NCBI GenBank assembly: GCA_001792895.1
Contig: MARA01000013.1
Coordinates: forward strand, 1,054,001-1,118,000
Length of the DNA stretch: 64,000 nucleotides
Reading direction: 5' to 3'
Source: Lentinus brumalis
Lineage: Eukaryota; Basidiomycota; Agaricomycetes; Polyporales; Polyporaceae
The position numbers were made by a program, and so were the translations under genes. Below, in pieces: positions 35,641 through 46,400 of the stretch (its first letter is position 1; every line of letters starts with the position of its first letter). The notes under the pieces were generated by a model, which saw only the letters and a program-made list of their open reading frames with translations, had not been told where the DNA came from and did no database searches.

Positions 35641-35957
35641 TCCAACTCGACTCGCGTCCTCTCCTACTGCGCTGTCCTTCTAGCTCGTTCCCGTCCTCGA
35701 CTCGTCGCCCTCTGCCTCGGCTCAGCTCCATGCCACGTCCTTCCAATGCGCCACGGTGGACTCGTCCTCAGGCTGCGCGTCGTCTGCCGCTCCTCTCCCT
35801 TCTACTCTCTGTTCTCTGTTGCTCGCGCCGTCCGTCCGCGATCCTGCTCATGGTGCGAACCCTCCGCACGGTGCTGTGAGCTTGTCCCGAACGCGTTTAG
35901 GTGAGTAGCTCTGAACAGACGTGTCAGCGTCGACTTCACGCGTCTCATGCACACGCA
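35640..35957 (+). pseudogene. Unit 4, 5' part of the unknown gene
   Basis: A first-exon-like ORF runs from about 35,640 to the ACGCGTTTAG/GTGAGTAGC donor near 35,900. The following leader is cut at 35,957 by the inverted-repeat element and resumes at 38,017. Confidence 0.45.
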
Positions 35958-36026
35958 CATCATCAGGGAGACCGGATTTGGGCGCCTAAATACCGTTGCA
36001 GCCACCCGGTCTCATTGCAGGCCGTT

Positions 36027-36060
36027 GCACTCTATAGCGCACTATTGCGCTATAGAGTGC
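36027..36060. repeat. Subterminal hairpin, left
   Basis: A perfect 14-bp stem, GCACTCTATAGCGC and its complement, encloses a 6-nt loop ACTATT. Confidence 0.8.
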
Positions 36061-37878
36061 ACCTAAAAAATACATTAGAATTACGCTCTGGACCTCTTCC
36101 TACACCTGTGAGGGTCCGCTAGCCAAGATTTGAGGCCTCTAGACGCATTGTAAGAGGTCGTAGAGAGCTCAGAGTCAAAGCGGAGACGCAGAAATTGACG
36201 CCAAGCACAGCTCCGAAGCCTCGGAAGTCATCGGAGATGGTCGGAGCTGACAGGCACCGACTGATCTGTTATCTATGTGCGATGGACTTCGTCGCTTTTT
36301 GCTCTCTCTTCCTCCTCTTCCTCCTTCATCCTCTGTCCACTCTACTGACTGCTGAACACTCTCAATGCCGTCATCCGTCCGCCCCAGTCCACCCGGTCTC
36401 CGCGCCCTAGCCAGCTTGGCTGCTGTCAAGAACGCGCTTCGACTCACTCCCTCTGCCCGCTCGCTGTCACCAGCACGTCTTTCAAGCTTTGCAAACCAGG
36501 ATGTTGCTCGAGGGGACACCATTTTCTCTGGTACGCCTTTCGTACTTCTACTCAGCTCCCTCACACACTACTGTTCACCACTCCCCTTTTCGTCCCTCTG
36601 GCTCCGCCCCATCCATGCTCACTGCCCCTCGTCCGGTCCTCGGTTACTTGCTGTTGCAGCACGCAATCCGAGCGCAGACCAGCGCTCTTACTATACCCAT
36701 TCCCTGTGATGACTATTCCGCCGCTCTTTACTTACTGCTCTACTTACCTCTGCTTCCTACGTACGCTCGTAGCCTCGCCCCTCGTTCCAGACCATCTCTC
36801 GTGCCTCTCGTTTACCCCGATACATTCATCTTCATGCATCGATTCATTTGGACTCTAGCCGACGTCAGTTTGGTATTTCGATTTCCTTTTTCGTACTTTA
36901 GCGCTCTCCGGGACTCGTCTCTCGCCGTCCCCGTTTACGCTCGCTCCCGCTCGCTCTCCCGACTCTTATACGCGTCGACTTTCGTCCCGGAGCCCTCAGT
37001 CTTGCCCTCTCCGGAGTGCGTCATACTGAGGGTATGTTTTCCTGTCGTTACTCATGTATTTCTCTCATACTGATGTACCTGCAGCCCGCTGCGTCTGTCT
37101 ACAGGTACATACTAATACACTAGTCTTGCCCTCTCCCGAGTGCGTCATACTGAGGCCCGCTGCGTCTGTCTACAGTCTACAGATCGCCGCTATCGACTAG
37201 TTGCTCCCATACTTGCCCGGTCCCCATTCCCCGTCCGACTCCTCAGTTGCTCGCCCGGCCCTTCATCTCTTGCCCAGTTCTCATCGCTCATCTCGTTTGC
37301 TGTCGCCTACTGCCTTGCCTGTGCAGTCCCCCATCACTCACTCGCCTGGTCCTCCCTCAGCTGCTGGTTTGTGTCGCCTGCCCGCTCACCTGCAGCCTGC
37401 CCGGTGATCGTCGATTGTTCTGCCCTCTCTCGTGTGCTCGTCGACTGTCCTTCCTCTTCTGCTCGCTGACTGCCCGCTGTTGTCGCCGTTAATCGCCCGC
37501 CGCAGGCCCCGACGCCCATCAACCACGCCTCGCGCCTATCTTCTGTTCGACGTCCTGCCCATGCGCACTGTCCACTCACTCTCAACTGTCAACTGTCCGC
37601 TCTCGCCCTTCGTCTCTTGCCATCAACCACCCACCGTCCTGCCAGTATGAGACCGTCAATCGCCCGCTCGATCATGTTCAAATGTTTGCTTTTGACTCCT
37701 GGTCGTGTCTTTTGTGGCTTTCATTCGTGTGGTTCTTTGTATATGTATCACAGTTTTGTACCGTAGCTACCATGCAATGATGATCATTTTATGACTATTC
37801 CTCGCGCATGGCGTGCCAGCGTATGCCAACCAGCAATCCAGGCATCGTTCATTACCCCTTTTGGACATCTATGTAGCT

Positions 37879-37906
37879 CTCTATTGCGCAACAGAGCGCA
37901 ATAGAG
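37879..37906. repeat. Subterminal hairpin, right
   Basis: A perfect 11-bp stem, CTCTATTGCGC and its complement, encloses a 6-nt loop AACAGA. It is followed by further GCAATAG repeats up to the right terminus. Confidence 0.8.
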
Positions 37907-38016
37907 TGAATAGTGGGTGCAATATTGTGCCATATAAAGGGTAGGTGGCAATAGTGCAATGGATGCTATATTGCCTATAGAGTGCAATAGAGCGGATGCC
38001 GGTCTTCCTGATGATG

Positions 38017-39110
38017 TACTGGTGCTGTAGTTCCTTAGGTTGTGTCACATCGTGGTGAGCAGTTCAATCATTGTTCTTCGGCGTCCTGAGTACTGACTGG
38101 TCGCGATTATCCACACCAGGCCGGCTTAGTCTCCCAGGATCGGGCCAGCCGCGGCCCGCCAACGTGCCCGCTCCCTCATCCCTGAACACCACTACTTCTT
38201 CGAGGTCTCGCGTCGCATCCAAGGGAGTTTGCCGCAGGATACTAGGCCCATACACGCGCGACGATCCTCGTATCCACGACATGGGGCTCCAGTGACGTGA
38301 TCTTATCCAAAGATCCCAAGACGCAGCCCTTCTCTTAAGCCAGACCCTGGGGCATTCTCGGTGAGCCTCATTCTCCATTCCATGCAGAACGGGCATTCAT
38401 CACTTGCCTCGCTCCTCAGGACGAATTTCGTTCGTGTTTTGTCTGTGTTACAATGTCCCGACTCGAAGAAAACCATCAGGCAAGGGGCGTGCCCCACTGT
38501 CATCGTTCTGGACTGATATATGGAAGTATCACAGGAACTGTGTCGCATGCATCATCAGTCTCTGACCTCAGACCGTGGGCTGGCTGCGATATCTCAGAAA
38601 AGACGGCGCAAGCACGCCCCCTCTGTGCGCAGCAATATCACGGCCAACAAGACGATATGACCGTGTCTTCAAACTGGATCAAGTGGCTTCCGGCCCAGCC
38701 ATGGGCTCGAGCGAGTTGGTACTCCAGTTCATTTGGAGGCTTGCCGCAGGTGCGTCGCGCGCAGAGGGTTGCAACGTTCCCATCATATACACTTGTCTCG
38801 GTACTTGGTACGGTACATGTCGACTCATCATCATGTCCCATCTCCCGCATTCTAACCCAGTCAGCCAGTACATCACGTCGTTCCGGCCGGAGAAACGTCA
38901 CAACCGCCGTGCTTTCGACGATCGTTAACACGCACCAAGGAGTCGCGGTGGGCTCGGCGTTTACAAGAATTACGGACCGCGTTCACGGGGACGCGGAGCT
39001 GTATATGCCTTGACGGGACTGCCCCCACTTCTGCGTCGCTAGCTATGGCGGCCCTCTCCCCAGGTTTGAACGACGACCAACACCAAGAGACGTACCACGT
39101 TTGCATGTTG
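38017..39110 (+). pseudogene. Unit 4, remaining part of the unknown gene
   Basis: Homology to other units resumes directly after the element with TACTGGTGCTGTAG. Blocks present are the EVSRRIQGSLPQD-like segment near 38,200, the QQYHGQQDD block at 38,630, the CGCGCGCAGAGGGTTGCAACG splice region at 38,752, and VAVGSAFTRITDRVHGDAEL at 38,943-39,003. The 3' half of the gene is absent; the tail of BCS1 relic B6 follows at about 39,110. Confidence 0.45.
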
Positions 39111-41580
39111 TGCGGCTTCGGGTGGATGGAGGGCCGACTGTAAGCGAGAGAGTGCTACATGGTGGCGAAGAGCAGCGAGATGCTATGTAGACATACATGT
39201 AGATGAAGCAAACTGGATGAATTCGTGAATCGAAGGGTTTGAAACGAGCGCGACAGACCGTATCTCGTCGTACGTATGTGAGTCAACCAACAATGACATG
39301 TCGCTGTCGAGAGTCTGCGGATGTGTCGCTGAGCATGGAGGCCACTGCCTCAGGCCAGAAGAAGAGGGAATCTCGTAGAGAGAGTCCGCCTCAGTGCTGC
39401 TTGCACTTTGCCTTCTCCACCCTCGCATCGACAAAGCCCGGTCCGTGGTACGCGTATATTCTATAAGACGAACTCGCTCTGCGGCAGCGCCGTTGGTGCG
39501 GCACAGTTCGAGACAGCAAACCAGTCGGAGACCTCCGCAGCATTAGGGCGAGGGCGAGAGCCTCGGGCCTCGGGAGGAGTGTGAAACGCCCGAACAGGTC
39601 GCAGATGATTCTGAGTCAGAGCAGCAGGGAGTGAAGGGCAGAGACGGAGACGGAGGACCAAGGCGTGTGAGGATGAGAGCTTCCCCGTGCGAGCTGTACC
39701 CCGTCTGTATGCTGCTGCAGCCGCTCCGTCCACTAGTCCCTCTCGCCACGTTATGGAAGGTAAAATCGCCCGGAAGAGATCTCGGCACTGAGATTTGTGG
39801 ACTAGACGTGACGATTGGGACGAACACAATGGCATCGTAGGGTTTGTCGTGGCGATCAATATACGGCCCTCCCGCGCTGTCGAGCGCGTTCAGCAGCTCG
39901 CTGAGAGTGATGCGTGTCTCGACAGTCCTCTCCTCCTGTCCGGTCATGGGTCTTCACGCCGACTTCTCCAGATCGCCAACATCACGCTTCATGACCTTGT
40001 GATGCGCGGCGTCGATGTCCCCCACGAGCACGAGCGCGACGCGCTTGGCCGGGAGCTCGGCGATGACAGGGCTGAGCGTCGTGAGGGAGACAATGTAGAC
40101 GACGAGCGTGAGCTAGCCTGAGATCCACGGTGGTGCGAGATGCCTAGAAAGACCAGCGGTGTCAGCCACGACCGGAGGCGTGGGACTGGCATCCATCGGT
40201 GTAGCGTGTCCTCCGCGCGTGCAAGACGAGCTCTACATCCCGGCAGAGGACCCAGTCCTCTGCCAGATCCCTCGAGATCCCTCCCAAATCTCATTGTTTG
40301 TGTCGCGTCTCTGGCCGCTTAGCGGCACTGGCTGAAACTGCTCCTCATCGGGGGCTGCTGGACGCCAGTGTGCCCGCAGACGTCCATTATGCTGACCGCG
40401 AGCTGGCTGCAACCGTACTCAAGCCCGCGGGTCTGTCGCTCATTCTTGCGAACCCTTTCATAGATATCTTCAAGCGAATTGTGATGTGCGCCGGGCTTGT
40501 GAACTTCGAGTCGCAAGAAGACGGCGGAGTATGTGATAGAGACGGCAGATGCGGGCGCGTCGTCGGGAGGCGTGTGGAAGTGTGGGGGCAGAGTTGGAGA
40601 AGAGGGCATGGAATTTTGTGCATGGTGATACGCGCGGGGAGGAGCACTGTGGTATTGACTTGTAGGAAAGTTCGGACACAGTGGACAAGTATCGGAGGGG
40701 TGGGCGAGATCGATGCGTTCCATATCAACTTTGGGGATATCCGGGGGCCTTGGGGACCCATCGGACAGTCGTTCTCGAAAGCCAATCCGAGGCAGGCGGG
40801 GAGCCAGGTGAAGAGCAAGGCTGACGGAGAGGCGATGTGAGGTCGGGGACCGTGCTTCCGCTCTGATAACATGTGCTTCGGAGGTATCCAAGCTGGACTG
40901 CGGGGCTCAGCACACCGGAGACACGCGCGGTGGTGTGGTATTTCGTGCGCGATGGCGAAGGTAGACATGATGAACGGGCATGGATACATCGAGCAAGGAT
41001 ATGCAACTGTGCGAGAGGAGCGATCGTCGGTATGACAGCTCAAGGGCGAAGAGGACTTGTCAGAACGGGCGAACAAGTGCACAATATAGTGAGCTTACCT
41101 GCCCCAATCGCACCCTGTCCCCATGATGCATGCCTCACCCGCCATGCTAGCTCTGCGCTAGCAGCTCTTGTTCTGCGCCTTCAATATACTCTTTGAGATT
41201 GGCATACCGCCACATGCGGTCAATAGTTTCCGCAGGTTGTGAAAAATGACTGGCTACCGACTGGAGCCTTGGCGAGAACGTGGAAGGACCGGGCGATGGC
41301 CCGCGGCAGAAGCTGAGCAGAAGGCACCTGGATGAAGACCAGGACGGGCAAGATCTAGAGCGAGCAGCCCAGTGTCGTTCCAGTGCGTGAAGACTTCAGC
41401 ACAAAGCTCGTCTCGGTCGAAACATAGTGGTCGTGATATTGTCCTGCGGTCGCGGCGTTGTCCTGTAGTCGCGGCCTGCCAGTACTTCCGGTCGCGGTCG
41501 CTGTGGCAGAAGGAGGGAGTAGGCGCTGGTGAGCCCGCGGCGGATGATGCGCTGCCCTTCGGACCGATTGACGTCACTCG
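39110..41580 (-). pseudogene. BCS1-like AAA ATPase relic B6
   Basis: Minus-strand ITLSELLNALDS at 39,870-39,920 is the conserved block after Walker B. LVSSPSSCSSRSCS-like sequence near 40,050 corresponds to the preceding strand region, and the C-terminal part lies at 39,460-39,600. The N-terminal region reaches 41,580. Frames are broken. The stretch 40,298-40,840 is open for 180 codons on the plus strand and 190 on the minus; neither translation matches a BCS1 motif that I know. Confidence 0.55.
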
Positions 41581-44500
41581 CCCTCGCCGTCCAACTCGAC
41601 TCGGCATCCTCTGAGTCTCCTACTGCGCTGTCGATATCCTAGCTCGCCTTGTCGCTTCCACGCCGCATCTTCGCGTCCTTGACTCGTCGCCCTCTGCCTC
41701 GGCTCAGCTCCATGCCCCGTCTTATTAACCCGCCACGGTGGACTCGTCCTGCGCATCGTCTGCCTCTCTTCTCCCTTCTAAGTACTATCTGATCTCTGTT
41801 GCTCGCCGCGCCGTCTGTCCGCCGTCCTGACCATGGTTGAACCCTCCGCACGGCTCTGTGAGCTTCTCCCGCACGTGTTTAGGTGAGTAGCCTCGTCAGC
41901 CTTGACTTCACGCGCCGTCTCATGCACACGCACATGTGCGCATACAGTCGGCGTACTTGCGCTGCCATTTCCTAGGTTGCGTCACACCGTGATGAGCAGA
42001 TCAATGTTCGTTCTTCTGCGTACTGAGTACTGACTGTTCGCGGATCTCTACTCCAGGCCGGCTTAGTCTCCCAGGATCGGGCAAGTCGCCAACATATCCG
42101 CTCCAAGTTCATCCCTGAACACCCCCACTACGTCTTTGAGGTCTCGCGTCGCCTCCAAGAGGACTCTATACTCGTGGACAGGGCACTCGGCCCATACACG
42201 CGGGAAGATCATCGTATGCACGACATGGAGCTCCAGTGACGAGATCCAAGACGCAGCGGTTCTCTCAAGCCAGACCCTGTGGCTTTCTCGGTGAGCCTCA
42301 TTCGCCCTTCCATGCAGGATGTGCACTCATCGCTTGCCTCGCACCTCAGGACAAGTTGGCGTTGGCGTTTCGTCTGTGCAACAATGTCCCGACTCGAAGG
42401 GCGTGGTCAGGCAGGTGGCATGTCCCACCGTTATCGTTCTGGACTGAGATCTCGAATTGTTACAGGAACTGCGTCGCATGCAACATCAGCCTCTGTCCTC
42501 ATACCGCGACCTGGCTGCGATACTTCTCAAGAATCAGAACAGACGGCGCAAGCACGCCCCCATCTGCGCGCAGCAATATCACAGCCAACACGATGATACG
42601 GCCGTGGTTTTAGCTGGTTCAAGTGGCACCCAGCCCGAGCGTGGGCTCAAGCGAGCTGGTGATCGAGTGCGTTTGACGGCTTGCTGCAGGTACGTCGCGC
42701 ACAGAGCGTTGCACCGTTCCCGTCATATTCATCTGTGTCGATACTTGGTACATACAGGTGCTACTCGCCAAGCACGTCTCTACACGACCCCACGATGCTG
42801 CTGGTTGGCGTGCAAGTGAGGTGAACACAGGCGCGTCCGTTCATTCTCACAGACCCATCTCCCGCGTTCTTACCCTGTCACAATAGTAGGTAGTGTCATC
42901 GCTACAGGCTGGGGCCTATCCCTTTAGAGAAATGTCACGACAGCCCTGCCATCGGCGGCCATGGACATGCACCCTGGAGTCGCGCCGTGCTCGACGGTTA
43001 CGAGAGGTACGAACCACGTTCATGGCGACCTGCGCGGAGCTGTCTATGCGGCCTCGAACAGGACAGCCCGCATCCCTACCTCGCTAGCTACTGCGCCCCT
43101 CGCGATCGCCTCTCTCGTTGGCGACTGCACTTCTAGCCCAAAGCGCACCTTCCCCATCAAGCGGTAAGCATCGCCCGTTCATGTATGCGGACTGCGAGCG
43201 AGTGCTCATCGAGACCGTCTGCTGAAGGGTAGTCTGCCGGCGTACGAGACGACGCGACATGATCATTCCGGCGCACTTTTGCGAAATCGGCCTCCACCCA
43301 TACCTCTATCCTGCGCATCTCGTCCGGAAGGTTCGTAGGCTATCGAGGTCGCGCGGAACCTGAAGCTGGAAGCGCAACCCACTGGACGGATAGCCTATGT
43401 GAAACCGTAATGCCGCCATGGCATGGCGTCTCATCTGCGCCAAAGCGGATTTGGGATGCTGGGACGATGTTAGGACATGACAGTGCAGTCTGTCGTGCGG
43501 CGCAATGTCAAGCTGGTGGAACGCAGGCTAGGCAATGCCTGCACCGGAGAAGACGGATCGTCAGCTCGAGTGCGGCGACTACAGGGGAGGTAAGCAACCA
43601 ACCGGTATGGTCCGCATTTCTCCGTCGTCTGTGCGGTGTGCTGACTAGAGACGTTTTTTTACGTTCAGTTCGACAAAGCTGGACAGCGAGCACCGACGTG
43701 ATTGTGCTGGACACGGGAGGAGACAGAGAAGTGCTGCGACCGCGGGCCGATCCGCTCGCTCCCGCGGCGTGCCCGTCTGCACGCGAACAAATGGCTGGTT
43801 ACACACACGTACGTACCTCTCGCTAGTCCATACGCACGCGTCGCTTCAGATGTACTGAATGAAAGACATCAGTCTCTGTTCAGGCTACAACCCAACGGGC
43901 GACTGACGTACTTCTCCGATGCAGGGCATCCGGAATCGTGACTACAAGGGAATATATCAATGGGCAAGGTACTGTCGGGAGGACGGGTACAGGCGACATG
44001 CCACAGCCATCTCCGCCAGACTTCTTGCTGGAGGAGTACGGAAATGTCAGCATCGCGAGTCGGGCAACCAACCGGGGATTGTACGAACGCGTCCGCTCCC
44101 CCACTCACAGAGGAGAGTTGACCATGTTACTGTCCCTGCACGCAGAGCTGCAGCACGAAGCGCGGGTCCGCGTTGCGATCTGGTCCTCGTCCGCGTCCAC
44201 AGTCGTGCCGCTGTTGCTACATGCGTTATCATACTCCAGAATCTCCTCATCCCCCTCAAACGCGGTCTACGGTACCCTGATGCATTTTGGACCCCCACTG
44301 TTTCGCCGACTGCAGACATGGACGGCTCTCTTCCCGCCGGCCCGCCATCGCGTTGAGCCCGAGCCCCAGCATACCATCAGCAAGAAGTGGATGTACTTAC
44401 TGGGACACCCTTGAACTGGCCTTGCACACGCTCTTCAAGGACGCAGACCCGTCTAGAAGGCTCCTTATACCCCGGCGGATTGCTTGCAAATTCCAAGCGA

Positions 44501-45090
44501 TCCCTCAATCCCTCCGCGGTCGAAGTGGTCATGAACCGCGCGGACGCGGCTCTCCCACGAGCGTCGTCGAGCCTGCAGATCTTGGAGAAGGAAAGGGAGC
44601 ACCAGTCTCCGGGCATAGGGAGACTTGCTTCAGGCGAGTGGCATGCGCATATGTATAGTCCTCGAGGCGCATGTACATCGAGGCCGGTGCGGACCTTCCC
44701 TCCCATCAGCGTACTATACTATATTCGCTCATGAACCGTATGCAGACTACTTGTGCGGAATGCCAACGCGAACGTCGACCAGCAGCAGACGTCCACCCGG
44801 GTACGCGGAGTGCGCCGCGACCTACATCGCCCTCGTCCGCGAAGACTCGCACATGCCTCTCCCAAAGCCAGTCCACGTTCGCGTCCCCTTCCCGTCCGCT
44901 CTCGGGAACACCGTGGCTCTACTCGTGAACCTCGTTATCCTCAGCTCCGTTCGTTCCCTCCTGTCCGCTCACGAACCGTGGCGCACGCATGTCCTTGCCG
45001 CACACCGCCCTGCCTTCTCTGATTCCTGTGCACCGTGTCGCTCAGACGCGACGCCGTCTGGTGGCCACTCAAACGCCACGAGGCTGGTAT
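41580..45090 (+). pseudogene. Unit 5: decayed multi-exon gene of unknown family
   Basis: The first-exon-like part ends at about 41,882 before GTGAGTAGCC. Then come HYVFEVSRRLQED and HDMELQ at 42,126-42,237; a GTGAGCC..CAG intron; LALAFRLCNNVPTR at 42,356-42,400; LRRMQHQPLSSYRDLAAILL and APICAQQYHSQHDD at 42,472-42,600; the GTACGTCGCGCACAG region at 42,688; TDVIVLDTGGDREVLRPR at 43,695-43,745; and ALGNTVALLVNLVILSS at 44,900-44,950. The part 43,750-44,700 is diverged and includes extra sequence. The block ends without the DUF6533 gene seen in units 1, 2, 3 and 7. Confidence 0.5.
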
Positions 45091-46400
45091 TGTGTCATAC
45101 ATGAGGTCTCCATAGCGGACCGCGACGAGGGATGATGGACGGGGGGTGTCAGCGACGGCTACAGGTCCGGGAGGTGATGAACGGACCTTGCTCGGTGCAC
45201 CAGCCATTCGCGCGTACTGGAAGAGCTCGATCATACCGAGCGCGAGGATGGGGACTTCGTGTCCAGCTCGCAGACTTCTCGTAGTCGCCATGTGGAACGC
45301 TTTCAGCCAGTCCCCCATCTCGGCGAGGCCCGAGGGATAGGAAATATGCGGTACGAGTTGGCAACTGCAGTGAAGATAGCGGGGATACCTGGGGTCGCCG
45401 GGCGAGTGGGATGCAAGCAAGGCTCCAGCCTACGAGGCCCCGTCCGTTATCGCGTGTTTGATTGGAGACGTCTTCAATAGGACTGCGATTAACAGCAGCC
45501 TATTTGGCGTCCAGTTGCTCGACAGAGTCGCGGGCTTGACGGGTCGTAGCAGCGGACGGCAGACGAGGCGCGGGTGGCAAGGGCCATGGCTCGTTGTGAC
45601 AGTCGTCGACGGTTGCGTAAAGGGGTGATGGGTTAGCGGCAGGCACCGACATGCCAACTCGGACATGGCGTGCAGAATGTCTGACTTCGAGGCGGGCGGG
45701 AGGAGAATCTCTCCAAGTCGAGTGTGGAGACCACGTAGTGTAGAAGAGTAACATCGGGGCGAGTAGTTGCATGTCGCCTTCCGTGAAATGTAGGGTCGAG
45801 ATACGAGGAGGCGGGCGAGCGAGATGGAACGCGAAGCAGGTGGAGAGGCGCAGATAGCTTGTGACGCAGACGTCCGAGCCGATCTGGAGGCGAGACCACG
45901 CCTGGGACACGCGCGACGGATGTACTGTGCTCCGTCTATGACGGCGGAAGACGACATGGACAATGGAGATGAAGGAGGACGAGAATGCGCCATTGTAAGC
46001 TACGGGGGATACAGCGGGCCACTGGACAAACGAGATTCGTCAGAAATCACGAACAACCACGCCATGTAGGTGTACTCACCTAGACCTATCGTACCCTATT
46101 GAGATTGCTTTGTGTCTCCGCCAGCTTGGCTCTCCTAGTCGTTGCTTCAGGATTGTACGCGCTGATAGTAGCAGGGCCTGTCGCCGTTCATCTTCCTGTA
46201 GACTGTCGACATTACATGGCTGCGAGGGCGACTATTGGCCAGAACCCAGAAGGACCTTTTGAGAGCAAATAGTACTGGCACCCAGGACCTCGGACTCTAG
46301 CAAGAAGGCTATGACACAAGCTCGAGGATGGTGGCAGCCAAACAGTGACCTCGCGTACGTGTCAGTGAGGTCGAATGTTGTCTTCTGTCGCGGTCACATA
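45090..46400 (-). pseudogene. BCS1-like relic B7 (partial)
   Basis: The minus strand carries ELFQYARMAGAPSK, a GTCC-type splice region and an N-terminal part to about 46,400. It follows unit 5 directly. The Walker motifs are not readable. The assignment rests mostly on position and on alignment of 45,400-46,300 with the N-terminal parts of B2 and B8. Confidence 0.4.

Larger units (their letters stand above)
35958..38016. mobile_element. 2,059-bp TIR element with subterminal hairpins
   Basis: The left end CATCATCAGGGAGACCGG is answered at the right end by CCGGTCTTCCTGATGATG, inverted with one mismatch. Each subterminal region holds a perfect hairpin (36,027-36,060 and 37,879-37,906) built from CTCTAT[A/T]GCGC arms. 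The interior, 36,360-37,650, is strongly pyrimidine-rich on the plus strand with Ser/Pro/Leu-rich frames (for example 36,365-36,709). I see no transposase. Compared with the empty leaders at 290-320 and 41,930-41,965, about 21 bp of target is missing and no target duplication is evident. It is probably non-autonomous, perhaps carrying captured host sequence. Confidence 0.75.

Noticed and set aside
36365..37073. Ser/Pro/Leu-rich open frames (115 and 194 codons) inside the 2-kb element
   Set aside because: The region is pyrimidine-rich, all three plus frames give similar low-complexity peptides, and no transposase or known domain is visible.
40298..40840. 180-codon plus-strand and 190-codon minus-strand open frames
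   Set aside because: They overlap on opposite strands inside a BCS1 relic, and neither has a recognisable motif nor a conserved counterpart in the other relics.
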